Of a DNA stretch of 64,000 nt, positions 19,078 to 27,787 are shown one piece after another (position 1 is the first letter of the stretch; every line of letters starts with the position of its first letter). The notes under the pieces were generated by a model, which made no database searches, was not told the origin of the DNA, and was given only the letters and a program-made list of their open reading frames with translations. Source of the stretch: Desulfofustis sp. PB-SRB1 (lineage in GTDB: Bacteria > Desulfobacterota > Desulfobulbia > Desulfobulbales > Desulfocapsaceae); assembly GCA_016722945.1 (NCBI GenBank), contig JAEQMT010000038.1, positions 682,001 through 746,000 on the forward strand. The letters are read 5' to 3'. Position numbers and translations under genes: made by a program.

Positions 19078-19198
19078 TTCGTCGAGGCCACTGGTTTGCG
19101 AATGACAACCGAAAATTGACCACTTGTGATTACCTAAAACTGACCACCCTGAATTAAACAAAAAGAAGGGTGTTGGGTACCACCCCAGTGTGGTCGTT

Positions 19199-19259
19199 TC
19201 CGGGGGGCAGGAGAAAAGGAGGGAGCCGTAGGCGACTGGAGTTTCTCCTGCCCCCCGGA
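19199..19259. repeat. 18-bp perfect hairpin with conserved purine-rich loop
   Basis: 19199-19216 (TCCGGGGGGCAGGAGAAA) pairs exactly with 19242-19259. The 25-nt loop holds GGAGGGAG, a small GCC-GTA-GGC inner hairpin, then GACTGGAG. The hairpin at 34805-34851 has an unrelated stem but nearly the same loop. It lies in the leader of IS21 element 2, downstream of istB. Confidence 0.85.
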
Positions 19260-19474
19260 GGTGTCCTCTGGTACCCATTCAATGTCGCAACAGAGCCTAC
19301 TTACATAATTCTCCCGCTTTTTACGGCTGCAATATGCCCTTTCTTGAGACATCATAAACAAATACGGTTCCCCCCTTATGTCGATCAAGATCTGCCGGCA
19401 AGTGTCAAGATTAGTGGCCATATGGACACGTGCAGAGATCCCGGGGTGTCTCACTATGTTGTCGATATCGTGCT

Positions 19475-20242
19475 TCATTTCTCTATCTTTGATGGTCTCC
19501 CCCTGAGACTTTGTTTTAGACGAAAGCTATCCCACTGACAGGTGATGATATGGGCTCGATGCGTCAGTCGATCAAGAAGGGCCGCGGTCATCACCGGATC
19601 ACCAAACACCTGTGTCCAGTCGGCAAATCCAAGGTTCGTGGTAATGATGACCGACCCTTTTTCCTGACGTTCGGCAAGAACCTGAAAGAGCAATTCCCCG
19701 CCCTCCTTGGAAAACGGGATATAGCCCAGTTCATCGAGAATCAACAGATCGTAGCGAGCATGACGTCCAATAAGACGGCGAAGCTCTCTTTCCTGCCGAG
19801 CTTCTATCAGTTCGTTTACCAACCCATAACAACTGACGAACCTGGTCCGGTAATTGTTCCTGCAGGCCTCAATGCCCAGTGCCGTTGCAAGATGAGTCTT
19901 GCCGGTACCACTACGGCCAAGAAACATAACATTGCTATGCTCTGTAATATAGTCGCATCCCGCCAACTCTCGTATAACCCTGATGTCGAGCTCGGGTGCC
20001 GCGGCAAAATCAAACCCTTCCAGGGTCTTGAGCAAAGGAAACTTCGCCTCGCGCACTCGGCGGGTGAGTCTATGTTCCGCTTTGGCTTCAAGCTCGGTTG
20101 TCGTCAGATCCAGTAAAAACTCATCGTAGCCTGGGCCGCTCTCTTTTGCCTGACGAATGCTGGTTTCCAGACCCCGGGCCGTGGCCGCAAGATTCAGTGC
20201 CTTCAGATTTTCACGCAATTCGACCATGAGTGCACTGCTCAT
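19475..20242 (-). CDS. istB: IS21-type ATP-binding helper protein IstB (copy 2)
   Basis: 255 residues with Walker A GRSGTGKTHLA (about 109) and Walker B LLILDELGYIP (about 173). It is the AAA+ partner of IstA in IS21 transposition. Its start overlaps the istA stop by 4 bp. Intact. Confidence 0.92.
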   Translation of the reverse strand: MSSALMVELRENLKALNLAATARGLETSIRQAKESGPGYDEFLLDLTTTELEAKAEHRLTRRVREAKFPLLKTLEGFDFAAAPELDIRVIRELAGCDYITEHSNVMFLGRSGTGKTHLATALGIEACRNNYRTRFVSCYGLVNELIEARQERELRRLIGRHARYDLLILDELGYIPFSKEGGELLFQVLAERQEKGSVIITTNLGFADWTQVFGDPVMTAALLDRLTHRAHIITCQWDSFRLKQSLRGRPSKIEK

Positions 20243-21741
20243 TGCACACCTCCCAATACCCCGTAGACGCTTACATCAGGAGATGGCAGACTCGGCCAGT
20301 CTGTCAGTGGGGCACTCGTGGTGTCCTTCTCTCGTGAAGATATCAGCACATGCCGTACCCCTTCACTGCCGTTAAGATTGCTCTCCAGGGCACGTTTCAC
20401 CGCAGTCTCAACCTCGTCGACTCCATAGTTGCTGTAGAGCATCAATACTGAAATAAAATCCTTGATCCCTTTGGTTTCTCCCTGGATACGGCAGAAATTT
20501 GCAAGCAATTGATGCAGCGATTGGGGCCACTGTTTTTTCCATTGCCGAATTACTCGAGCACTGGAAAACGACATCGGGCGTTGTTGGATCAGTTCCAGAT
20601 AATGTGCGGGATTAAGACTCCACTTGTTGTTGGCGAACAATCGTTCATGGACAGCCAGTTTGGCGCCGTCCGCAAAAATCTCCACCCGGTCCACATACAC
20701 CACTGTTTTCAACCGCCGCCCCGCGTACTGCCAGGGCACTGAGTAACGGTTCTTGTCAATCATCACCGTGGCGTATTTGTCGACCCGGGCATCACCCGGA
20801 AGGATCGTGCTAAACGCTGTCTCCGGGTGAGCAAGAAGATGTTGCTGCTCTGCTTCAAAGCGCTCATTTACGCTCTCTGAGCGACCAGCCATCTTGTGTG
20901 AACCGTACGCCAGACAGTCTGCCAGAATCTTCTCATTGAGTTCCTCAAAGCTTTCCACCACCGGCACGGGAACCATATAATTCCGGCGAGCAAATCCCAC
21001 CAAGCCTTCAACTCCTCCTTTCTCATTGCCGCTATCCCGGTTGCAAAATCGTGCGGTAAAACTGTAATACCCTTTGAATCGGCTGAAACTCTCCTGTTCA
21101 ATACGCTTTTTACCCTGGAGAACTTTGCGTACCGCGGTAGTGAGGTTGTCGTAGATCAGAACCGGAAAAATCCCCCCAAAAAAATCGAAGGCCTTGATAT
21201 GGGCGTCAAAGAAAGCCTGCTGCCGTTCACAGGGATAACAACGGACAAAGTGTTTGCCGGAATATTTGCTTCGCATGCAAAAAAACTTCAACCGGACTTT
21301 CTCTCCGCCCACAACTGCCGTTGCAGTACCCCAGTCGATCTCCGCTTCCTGTCCCGCATCAGCTTCACATGCAATGAAAACCTCCCGGCCAGGATCAATT
21401 CCCAATTCCATTCGCACCAGCCGCACATAGCGGCGAACATTCGATTCACTGCCCTGATATCCCTGCTCGGTGCGCAGGCGGTTGTAGACACGTCGGGCAG
21501 TATGGCGCTGTTTCTTCGGCACTTCTTTGTCCGCTCTCAACCATGCTTCGATCAGTGAACGATATGGCCCCAAAACAGGAAACGATTGCTGTTCACGCTC
21601 ACGGTATCCCCACGATTCACCGTGAAGTGCCTTTTTGATGGTGTTTCGAGAATGGCCTGTCTGTCTTGCCAACTCACTGATGTTCTTGCCGTAGACCCTG
21701 TGGGCCGTCCTGATGTATTCGTATTGATCCATGTTGAGCAA
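20239..21741 (-). CDS. istA: IS21-type transposase IstA (copy 2)
   Basis: 500 residues. The N-terminal HTH has SELARQTGHSRNTIKKAL (about 18-35). The DDE core has D in AEIDWGTATA, D in LIYDNLTTAV and E in GNEKGGVEGLVGFARR. The C-terminal domain has NRYSVPWQYAGRRL. This is the standard IstA layout. Intact, inside an element with intact ends and TSD, so probably active. Confidence 0.93.
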   Translation of the reverse strand: MLNMDQYEYIRTAHRVYGKNISELARQTGHSRNTIKKALHGESWGYREREQQSFPVLGPYRSLIEAWLRADKEVPKKQRHTARRVYNRLRTEQGYQGSESNVRRYVRLVRMELGIDPGREVFIACEADAGQEAEIDWGTATAVVGGEKVRLKFFCMRSKYSGKHFVRCYPCERQQAFFDAHIKAFDFFGGIFPVLIYDNLTTAVRKVLQGKKRIEQESFSRFKGYYSFTARFCNRDSGNEKGGVEGLVGFARRNYMVPVPVVESFEELNEKILADCLAYGSHKMAGRSESVNERFEAEQQHLLAHPETAFSTILPGDARVDKYATVMIDKNRYSVPWQYAGRRLKTVVYVDRVEIFADGAKLAVHERLFANNKWSLNPAHYLELIQQRPMSFSSARVIRQWKKQWPQSLHQLLANFCRIQGETKGIKDFISVLMLYSNYGVDEVETAVKRALESNLNGSEGVRHVLISSREKDTTSAPLTDWPSLPSPDVSVYGVLGGVQ

Positions 21742-22054
21742 CTCCTCACCTCCTGCTTGAATGACTAAAAATGGTATTCTAGCAGAAAATTGATTGCTCA
21801 GGGTGGTCAGTTTTCGGTGATCACTACCCTGTTTTGCTGGTCAATTTTAGGTTAGCACAACCACTGGTTGCCTTAATCAGCTTCTTGTGGTCGTAACTGT
21901 GCAACCCTCCTCTCCTGTCACCCGATCCGATGTATCTGACAATAAATTGTAACTTTTGCACATTGACGCTACAGATCACTGGTCGCGGGCTTGCGAGCAA
22001 TCCTGAGCAGCCGTCTGTTGTACATTTATACGAATTAACCACACAACTTCACTC

Positions 22055-22097
22055 TTGACAGCTAAATAATGTGTATGCATTATAGAAACTATACACA
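22055..22097 (+). promoter_or_regulatory. Promoter and operator of vapBC pair 2
   Basis: TTGACA at 22055-22060 lies 17 bases from CATTAT (22078-22083), a plausible sigma-70 promoter. An inverted pair TGTGTAT (22070-22076) and ATACACA (22091-22097) spans the -10 and start region, the expected place for antitoxin autorepression. The sequence from 21869 to 22054 shows no gene. Confidence 0.65.
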
Positions 22098-22122
22098 CAA
22101 GCTCTTCGCCGGAGGTAACCCC

Positions 22123-22317
22123 ATGCGAACCAATATTGTCATAGATGACGAACTCATGAACCAGGCAATGGAACTAAGCCAGCTTAAAACTAAAAAAGCT
22201 GTCGTTGAAACGGGACTTAAGCTTTTGGTCCAAATCAAAAAACAGGAGCGAATAAAGAATTTGCGCGGAAAGTTGAACTGGGATGGCGACCTCAATAAGA
22301 TGAGGCTGGACAAGTGA
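22123..22317 (+). CDS. vapB: VapB-type antitoxin (pair 2)
   Basis: 64 residues from ATG 22123, chosen because GGAGG is 7 bases upstream. MRTNIVIDDELMNQAMELSQ is the DUF2191/VapB ribbon-helix-helix start and KTKKAVVETGLKLLV the usual helix. The C-terminal GKLNWDGDLNKMR would bind the toxin. The stop overlaps the toxin GTG start. Confidence 0.88.
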   Translation: MRTNIVIDDELMNQAMELSQLKTKKAVVETGLKLLVQIKKQERIKNLRGKLNWDGDLNKMRLDK

Positions 22318-22712
22318 TCCTCGTCGACTCATCCGTATGGATCGATTATTTCAACGGCATTTCAACGTGGCAGACAAACTCCCTGGATAATTGCCTTTCC
22401 AATGTTCCTGTCGTCATAGGGGATTTGATTCTAACCGAAGTCCTCCAAGGTTTCAGGTCAACCAGGGATTTCGAAACCGCCAAAAAATTGCTTGGCGATC
22501 TCCCATTCCGCCACATTGGGGGCTACAATATCGCTGTTCAAAGTGCCCAAAACTATCGCTACCTGCGAAAAACCGGCGTTACCGTGAGAAAGACGATTGA
22601 TGTCATCATCGCAACTTTTTGTATCATTGAGGGGCTGACTCTACTTCACGATGATCGTGATTTCTCTCCCATGGAAACCCATTTCCCGCTGAGATCGATG
22701 ACCCCGCCCTAA
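22314..22712 (+). CDS. vapC: VapC-type PIN-domain toxin (pair 2)
   Basis: 132 residues starting with GTG inside the vapB end (GTGA overlap). The acidic PIN residues are D in LVDSSVWIDYF, E in DLILTEVLQGF, D in KTIDVIIATFC and D in LLHDDRDFSPM. It is a predicted ribonuclease toxin. It lies on the plus strand, unlike the cassette genes that follow it. Confidence 0.9.
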   Translation: MILVDSSVWIDYFNGISTWQTNSLDNCLSNVPVVIGDLILTEVLQGFRSTRDFETAKKLLGDLPFRHIGGYNIAVQSAQNYRYLRKTGVTVRKTIDVIIATFCIIEGLTLLHDDRDFSPMETHFPLRSMTPP

Positions 22713-22740
22713 GGTGCTGAACTTAATTCTTGATGGGCAC

Positions 22741-22855
22741 GTAAAAACCTCAAAATTGCTTGCTGCCGTCATTCCCGCAAAAGCGGGAATCCAGTGATTT
22801 CAAAAAATTATGGGTTTTTGGTCAATTCCGGTATTACGGGAATATGGGTTTTTAC
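22741..22855. repeat. Composite palindromic repeat (REP/MITE-like)
   Basis: Outer arms GTAAAAACC (22741-22749) and GGTTTTTAC (22847-22855) enclose a tight hairpin ATTCCCGC-AAAA-GCGGGAAT (22771-22790) and a further CCGGTATTACGGG. The inner unit resembles the ATTCCCGCNNNNGCGGGAAT dispersed palindrome known from many proteobacterial genomes. The rest of 22713-22958 has no gene. Confidence 0.75.
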
Positions 22856-22958
22856 GACGCCGTCAATTCTTGCACGTTTGCGAAATTAGACAGCGCCAAT
22901 TACGACATTCACTGTAATGATTAGTTGCACGATAAAACCTTATTGGTTAACCGAAATT

Positions 22959-23390
22959 TTATTGTATTATCTTTGATATAATTCCTAATTCTTCCCTATA
23001 CTCACAACCACATTTTTCCCAGAAATGTTTTCCTGATTCATTATTTTTGAATACAAAAATGTGACACTTTTTGATTCCAATTGCTTTCAACCGCTCAATC
23101 CCGCTTTCTACTAATCCTTTGCCAATTCCATTACGGCGTAGATGCGGTGACACTGCTAAATGATGGATGTATCCTCGTCTACCGTCATGGCCAACGAGTA
23201 ATGCTCCGATAATTTCTTTGCCCTGTTTGGCAATTAAGCTGAGTCCCTTGTTGTGGCGGAGGAATTTTTCAATATTATCTTTGGAATCTGCTTCGCTTAA
23301 ACCAACTCCCTCACATGATTTCCACAGATCGAAAACTTGATCATAATGTTCAATAGTAAATGTAGAGATGGTGGCTTTCATTTTAAACAC
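22959..23390 (-). CDS. GNAT-family N-acetyltransferase
   Basis: 140 residues from ATG 23381 (143 from an alternative GTG at 23390). Motif A is clear: HLAVSPHLRRNGIGKGLVE, with the acetyl-CoA loop RRNGIG. IIGALLVGHDGRRGYIHH forms the preceding strands and KCHIFVFKNNESGKHFWEK the C-terminal half. The acetylated substrate is unknown. It is AT-rich, minus strand, directly after an attC-like site, so it looks like an integron cassette gene. Confidence 0.88.
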   Translation of the reverse strand: MFKMKATISTFTIEHYDQVFDLWKSCEGVGLSEADSKDNIEKFLRHNKGLSLIAKQGKEIIGALLVGHDGRRGYIHHLAVSPHLRRNGIGKGLVESGIERLKAIGIKKCHIFVFKNNESGKHFWEKCGCEYREELGIISKIIQ

Positions 23391-23448
23391 TTAACGTATG
23401 CATTCTCGCGCGCGGTTTACCGCGTCGCTGAGCATCGCTTTGTTGGCA
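23389..23448 (-). repeat. attC-like integron recombination site (between cupin and GNAT genes)
   Basis: Read on the minus strand, a 60-nt element begins TGCCAACAAAGC at the cupin stop and ends with GTTAAGT just before the GNAT start, fitting the R'' and R' boxes (RYYYAAC-like and GTTRRRY). Between them GCGATGCTCAGC and GAGAATGCATAC plus GCGGTTTACCGC-type arms form an imperfect hairpin. The same 60-nt layout recurs at 41075-41134. Confidence 0.68.
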
Positions 23449-23850
23449 TCATTGTCCCTTCCCCGGTTGTTTTTCCGGCGGCAGCGGCCACTGTTCAAGT
23501 TCGGATTCTGCCCCGAATGGCGGTGATCCTGCGCTCAAGTAGCGAAGGATGCCGTCTGCTGTATTCTGGAGGCCATGGGGCGTGTTCGACGGTATGAATA
23601 CAGACATACCGGCCAGTACCTCACGGGTCTCGTCTCCCACGGTCATCCGGCCAGTGCCCTCAAGAATGAAATAGCACTGTTCCGTTTCGTGGGAATGGAT
23701 GTGCTGCTTACCCCCGGGTTCCATCTCAACCAGGGACGTTGTGATGTGCTTTGCCCCCGTTGCTTCCTCGGAGACGAGAAGGTAGGACGTGATGTTGTCC
23801 CGCTTGTAGCGACGGGATGACTGTCTATCTGTTATCTTCATGGTCTCCAT
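23449..23850 (-). CDS. Cupin-domain protein
   Basis: 133 residues from ATG 23850 (a second ATG at 23841 is also possible). Cupin motif 1 is seen as PGGKQHIHSHETEQCYFILEGTG with the two His and Glu metal ligands, and motif 2 as GMSVFIPSNTPHGLQN. It is a small single-domain metal-binding beta barrel; substrate unknown. The gene lies between two attC-like sites with almost no spacer, the typical cassette arrangement. Confidence 0.87.
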   Translation of the reverse strand: METMKITDRQSSRRYKRDNITSYLLVSEEATGAKHITTSLVEMEPGGKQHIHSHETEQCYFILEGTGRMTVGDETREVLAGMSVFIPSNTPHGLQNTADGILRYLSAGSPPFGAESELEQWPLPPEKQPGKGQ

Positions 23851-23851
23851 G

Positions 23852-23983
23852 CCCAAACGTTAAATTGAGCGGCAAATACCACGATGAGAGTTTCCCGGCA
23901 AAGTACCACTGGATGATACCGGTAAACCTGCAAGGTAAGGATTGCGCGCAGTGGTATTTGTCAGCTCGAACGCCTGGTTAAAC
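23852..23983 (-). repeat. attC-like integron recombination site (between HAD and cupin genes)
   Basis: Minus strand: GTTTAAC (containing the HAD stop codon) then CAGGC and GTTCGAGC at one end, and GCTCAATTTAAC-GTTTGGG next to the cupin start at the other. Long arms GACAAATACCAC and GTGGTATTTG.C pair across about 65 nt. The layout (R'', spacer, L'', loop, L', R') matches attC. The R' box deviates from GTTRRRY at one base. Confidence 0.65.
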
Positions 23984-24619
23984 CTTTATTTTGATAAAAT
24001 AATCAGTAAGTTCTTCGAAATTGCCAAACGATAAAACTGAGGAGTTGATTTTGCCAAATCCATATTCTGCATATCCAAAAGCTATTTTAGCTTTTAGGGT
24101 TGACTCCATATCACCTTTTGTGTCGCCAATGTAAATCGGATTGTTGAGATTATATTGGCCTTTTATGATATTTATCATTTCTGTTTTAGATACTCTCGAA
24201 TCTCCGTAACAATCACTACCATTAAAAAACTTTTTAACATCATGTTGCTTCCAAAATGCCTTTAAATACCAGGATTGGCTGTTACTAACTAAGAAAAGCT
24301 TATAATGATTTGAAAGAACTTCGAGACCTTCATTAACATATTCAAAAAGATTACCACCAAATGATTCTACAGCCTTCTTTTCCTCTTTTGAAAATATTGG
24401 AGAGATTGATTTAAGATCGGCGCTTCCATTTTTACCCAAAATTACATTTAAACAATCATCAAAAGGCAAACCACATACGCTTCTCATTACATCAGCTGTA
24501 ATTTCTTCATGAGATATATTTGTTCTTTTTAATGCTTTATTCAAGCCTATAGCAGATGCTTCACAAGCATCCCAGAGGGTGCCATCCAGGTCGAAAATTA
24601 TAGAATCGTATTTATTCAT
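23978..24619 (-). CDS. HAD-superfamily hydrolase (phosphatase-like)
   Basis: 213 residues from ATG 24619. Motif I is IIFDLDGTLWDA, motif II FLVSNSQSW, motif III with YIGDTKGDMESTLKAKIAFG. This is the phosphoglycolate-phosphatase-like group with a helical cap. It presumably removes phosphate from a small metabolite. It is AT-rich relative to the conserved genes. A GTTAAAC half-site (24622-24628) lies directly upstream, so it also looks like a cassette. Confidence 0.88.
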   Translation of the reverse strand: MNKYDSIIFDLDGTLWDACEASAIGLNKALKRTNISHEEITADVMRSVCGLPFDDCLNVILGKNGSADLKSISPIFSKEEKKAVESFGGNLFEYVNEGLEVLSNHYKLFLVSNSQSWYLKAFWKQHDVKKFFNGSDCYGDSRVSKTEMINIIKGQYNLNNPIYIGDTKGDMESTLKAKIAFGYAEYGFGKINSSVLSFGNFEELTDYFIKIKV

Positions 24620-24642
24620 TGGTTTAACCACTTATTATCAGA

Positions 24643-26306
24643 CCTAAATCCTGCAATCCTTGATCGGGAGCAGAAGCCTGACAACTAAAACTTGTTTACC
24701 CCCTTCCCCCCACCTTTCCCTATCTCACAAATAGCCCTTATATGGCTACCACAAGCTGGTGGAGCGCTCAATAAATCAATTTTACGGGCAATCTACCATA
24801 TACAGGGCGTACCTGCCCCTTTGTCAGTATCTTACAGCTCTGTGGGAACAGACGAGATTCAGTGTAATCCAACATCAACCCAGGCATCCCATTGGGCTGG
24901 GTACAAATGATGTGAAGGGGTGAGCAGCGTAAATTGCCTGGAGCCTGTCAGGAGCTTGCCGGCTACTCTGACAAGCATCGTCCGAATCGTCGCCGGCTCC
25001 CAGCGGCGCAGCTCTCTGTTACCGCTACACAGTGCCATCCAACGAATGGTATTGTAGGCCATTACGGCACACTGGAACAGAGCGCTGCTTCCCCAGAAAT
25101 CATCCATCTTCAGGTGGGCCAAAGGCATCTGATTTTTGGCCTCATCTATCCACGTCTCACACGTCGCCCGCCGGCCATACTGGGTATGTGCCCGCCGGCA
25201 GCTCATATCTTCACTTGTCACATAACAGAAAAAGTCATACTCCTTGATCTCAAACAGGCTTTTGCAGGGGGATTTCCGCGCGCATGTCCGCTCCCGCCGC
25301 ACCGCAACAAAACGACGCGAGACAGACCACGTGGAGCAGCGATGCCAAAAGCTGCACTGTTCCCACCCGGGGGTGTCCAGAACCGGCTCCCAGCTCTGGG
25401 CATAGAGAAGCTCATTGAGTCCTTTCAGCTTTACTTTGACCAGGTAGCCGTGCCCATACTGATCAAGCAGATCGAACAGGGCGCCGTTGAAAAAACCGCT
25501 GTCTCCACGAAACAGAATCGTCTGCGTGTTCGGCAGGTGAGCAAGTAATTGTTTGGTAAATTCAACCACCCCATTGCCGGTATACGCATCACCGCTTCTC
25601 AGCCATCCCTGTAAAATCTCCTTTGTCTCGGCACAAAAAGCAAGCAGTGGATGATACGATGCTTTTCCTCTGCGAAACGGATTGTAGCCTTTTTTCACCC
25701 CTTGTTGGGTGCCATAGGCGGTTTTTTCCGTTGAATCGACATCAATGACGCGGCACGGCCGCATGGCAATTGTGGAGGTGCCGTTTCTCAATGCTTTTCT
25801 CCAGAATCTCCCCCGCAGTCGATGATTCAACACTTCCAACTGATAGACCTGGCGCTCCGCAAATGTTCGGAAGATACGTCCTAACGTGGTTGGATCAGGA
25901 ATTGACACCCACCCCGCCACTTTTCTGAGGATACCATCCGCCCATAAAGTGACCACACCGCTTACTGATCGGGCTCCTCCGATCGTACCGATAATGGTGA
26001 GAAACAGTGCATCAACGCAGTCATAGAGGGCATTGTTGCCGCGCTCATGCTCAATCGTGTCTTTGATGAGGGAAACGGCACCGTTGTGACGCAGGAATTT
26101 GACTACGGGAAGAAGCCCTGCCTGACTGGTGAGACCCTTAGCGGTGTTGGTCATGGTGACTTTTTTTGATGACACTCGGGCACTACGCCTGCTATTGTTT
26201 GCTTTCATGAAAAAGGTGATTCCTCCAGGTTGTTTTCGTCATGGTTAACTTCCTAAGGATATTACCTTTTTCATGTTTCTATGGCTACCTTTTTGCAATA
26301 TTTAGG
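24643..26306 (-). mobile_element. IS1380-family insertion sequence, complete, with TCAGA duplication
   Basis: 1664 bp. The ends read CCTAAATCCTGCAA (left) and, inward from the right, CCTAAATATTGCAA. TCAGA flanks both sides (24638-24642, 26307-26311). It has interrupted sequence that, when rejoined, can form a hairpin (ACTTATCAG with CTGATAATAAGT) next to the GTTAAAC box upstream of the HAD gene. Confidence 0.88.
24859..26208 (-). CDS. IS1380-family DDE transposase
   Basis: 449 residues. Catalytic blocks are CRVIDVDSTEKTAYG (about 158), ILFRGDSGFFNG (about 240) and the late CETWIDEAKNQMP (about 345), as in IS1380 transposases. The N-terminus is rich in Ser/Arg/Lys. Intact. Confidence 0.9.
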   Translation of the reverse strand: MKANNSRRSARVSSKKVTMTNTAKGLTSQAGLLPVVKFLRHNGAVSLIKDTIEHERGNNALYDCVDALFLTIIGTIGGARSVSGVVTLWADGILRKVAGWVSIPDPTTLGRIFRTFAERQVYQLEVLNHRLRGRFWRKALRNGTSTIAMRPCRVIDVDSTEKTAYGTQQGVKKGYNPFRRGKASYHPLLAFCAETKEILQGWLRSGDAYTGNGVVEFTKQLLAHLPNTQTILFRGDSGFFNGALFDLLDQYGHGYLVKVKLKGLNELLYAQSWEPVLDTPGWEQCSFWHRCSTWSVSRRFVAVRRERTCARKSPCKSLFEIKEYDFFCYVTSEDMSCRRAHTQYGRRATCETWIDEAKNQMPLAHLKMDDFWGSSALFQCAVMAYNTIRWMALCSGNRELRRWEPATIRTMLVRVAGKLLTGSRQFTLLTPSHHLYPAQWDAWVDVGLH

Positions 26307-26311
26307 TCAGA

Positions 26312-26768
26312 GCAATTTGACCTGATAAGTTGATAATTTCCCGCCAAACAGGGCAATGTACCTTGATAATAGCACTTTTTGCAGTTAATGATGCACATGA
26401 CTTGATACGTACCTGCGCCCCTTGTACTGGTCAGTCAGCGGATGTCAAGTTTTCAAACCCACGGCGAAACTCCAAAAAAATCACAGGAAACGGTCAAGAG
26501 TGGCAAGAAAAAAGAACCCTGAAGAATTTATTGAATGAAAGCGCCAGCAGTACCACTTCGGTAAAGCTTGAAAATGGCCTTTTTGCCCACCCTCTAAGTT
26601 ACTCAAAAAATGTTATCCTCAAAATATCAGACATAATCCTGTGGTAAAATTTCTCTCGCGCCTTGATCTTGAACGAAAATTCTCATTTTTCAAGGCTCCC
26701 AAATGTTTTGATCATGACCCAGTAGCAATACAAGCCGATACTGTTGTCAACCGTTACCATCTGAATTC
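26312..26768. other. Region without a supported gene
   Basis: Between the IS1380 duplication and the truncated amidase-like fragment, I see only short frames with no recognisable protein. It may be a decayed cassette. Confidence 0.4.
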
Positions 26769-27017
26769 TTATGAGGTGAACCGATCCATTACGTTTTTGG
26801 TGACACGCTCGACGAACGGGTCGCCCCCTTTCAGGCCGTGCACCCAACCGCATGTTCCGGCGGCAAACACTTCGCCACTTTCCTTTTTCATGTAGGTGAC
26901 GGCGGCGTTGCCATAGAGCCTCTTCTCAATGTTTTCCTCGGTTGGCTCGGCACCATTTATCAAGCAGTTGGAAAAAATCACATCCCGAGTACTGAAGAAA
27001 CAAAAGCCCGGCCTCAA
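26769..27017 (-). pseudogene. C-terminal fragment resembling N,N-dimethylformamidase large-subunit-like proteins
   Basis: Up to 82 residues, the real part starting around DVIFSNCLINGAEPTEENIE. The end SGEVFAAGTCGWVHGLKGGD-PFVERVTKNVMDRF resembles the conserved C-terminus of dimethylformamidase-beta-like proteins, whose full length is several hundred residues. The N-terminal bulk is missing. The similarity is from memory of the motif, so the identity is tentative; that it is a fragment is more certain. Confidence 0.4.
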
Positions 27018-27059
27018 GGGGTAATTATGTATGGCGCACTATAACTGTGTATATATACT

Positions 27060-27470
27060 TCACTGCGAAGCACTCAGGAATTGAGCCATGCTATGAGCTG
27101 TTTCTGGGAATTTTTTGAGTACTTTTTTGTCTTCTGTTACAAGAATGGTATCTAAGTCTTTTGCCAGGCTCACAAACTCGCAATCATATGCTGAACAACC
27201 GCTAAAATTTGTTAGTTTTAGCACCTGAAATGAATTAACTTCATATACATTTTTATTTAGAAGTTCTTCCGCCAAGCCAATGATTTCTAAGGCACCACTT
27301 AATTCAATTATTCCTTTTCGCAAATACAGTGCAAGAACATTTCTAAATTCGCTTTTCCATAGTAACGGAGCAGCCCAGTTGGAATCCTTTTGAAATATTT
27401 GTTCAGCAAAGGCAGAATGCTCAGAATTCAAATAGAAAGAGCAGATGATATCGGTATCCACAACAATCAT
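27060..27470 (-). CDS. PIN-domain toxin (VapC/FitB-like, pair 3)
   Basis: 136 residues. The PIN acidic residues are D in MIVVDTDIICSF, E in LLWKSEFRNVL, D in SAYDCEFVSLAKD and D in ILVTEDKKVLKKFP. It is predicted to be an RNase toxin neutralised by the overlapping upstream antitoxin (4-bp overlap). It is on the minus strand like the other cassette-type genes; toxin-antitoxin pairs are common stabilising cassettes in chromosomal integrons. Confidence 0.87.
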   Translation of the reverse strand: MIVVDTDIICSFYLNSEHSAFAEQIFQKDSNWAAPLLWKSEFRNVLALYLRKGIIELSGALEIIGLAEELLNKNVYEVNSFQVLKLTNFSGCSAYDCEFVSLAKDLDTILVTEDKKVLKKFPETAHSMAQFLSASQ

Positions 27471-27718
27471 GGCCTTCCTTCGGCTTTGGTCAGGTTGATA
27501 ACATTTTCTGTGAGCACGAATTTTTTTGTTTTTTCTCTCATTTGCTTTGCCAAGGAGAGGTGCTGCTCTGGATTAAACGGCTTACTCGTTGTAGCTCTTT
27601 CAATTAAGTAAATGATTTCACTATTTACGCTCCGGTGATTGCTTGTTGCTAGTTGCTTTAACGTTTCGTAGGTGTGGTCAGGTATGTTTTTGACTGTTAT
27701 GTTGGGCATACTATTCAC
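27467..27718 (-). CDS. Arc/FitA-type antitoxin (pair 3)
   Basis: 83 residues. PNITVKNIPDHTYETLKQLA and NHRSVNSEIIYLIERA form the Arc-like ribbon-helix-helix seen in FitA antitoxins. The C-terminal extension should bind the PIN toxin. The operator-promoter is just upstream (27724-27775). Confidence 0.87.
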   Translation of the reverse strand: MNSMPNITVKNIPDHTYETLKQLATSNHRSVNSEIIYLIERATTSKPFNPEQHLSLAKQMREKTKKFVLTENVINLTKAEGRP

Positions 27719-27723
27719 CTTGT

Positions 27724-27775
27724 ATTAACGGTTTCATTATGGTGTTAATATGGTTCCACGGGGCGTGATTGTCAA
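27724..27775 (-). promoter_or_regulatory. Promoter and operator of toxin-antitoxin pair 3
   Basis: On the minus strand TTGACA (27775-27770) and CATATT (27752-27747) are 17 bases apart. ATTAAC (27724-27729) and GTTAAT (27744-27749) form an inverted pair overlapping the -10, as expected for autorepression. Confidence 0.6.
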
Positions 27776-27787
27776 TATTATTTTTGG

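Larger units (their letters stand above)
19096..21860 (-). mobile_element. IS21-type element 2, complete, with 8-bp target duplication
   Basis: 2765 bp. The left end begins TTGCGAATGACAACC and the right end, read inward, TTGTGCTAACCT. Both carry spaced TTGACCA/CTGACCA repeats (AAAATTGACCA, AAACTGACCACC), as IS21 elements do. Flanks are CCACTGGT at 19088-19095 and 21861-21868. It holds istA and istB in the usual overlapping order. A second, solo copy of its left end is at 41508-41611. Confidence 0.92.

Noticed and set aside
22741-22855. CRISPR repeat
   Set aside because: Only one composite palindrome, no regularly spaced repeats or spacers; no CRISPR array is visible anywhere in the window.
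23389-23448. Ordinary transcription terminator instead of attC
   Set aside because: There is no T-run, and the arms contain bulges with core boxes at both ends, which fits attC better.
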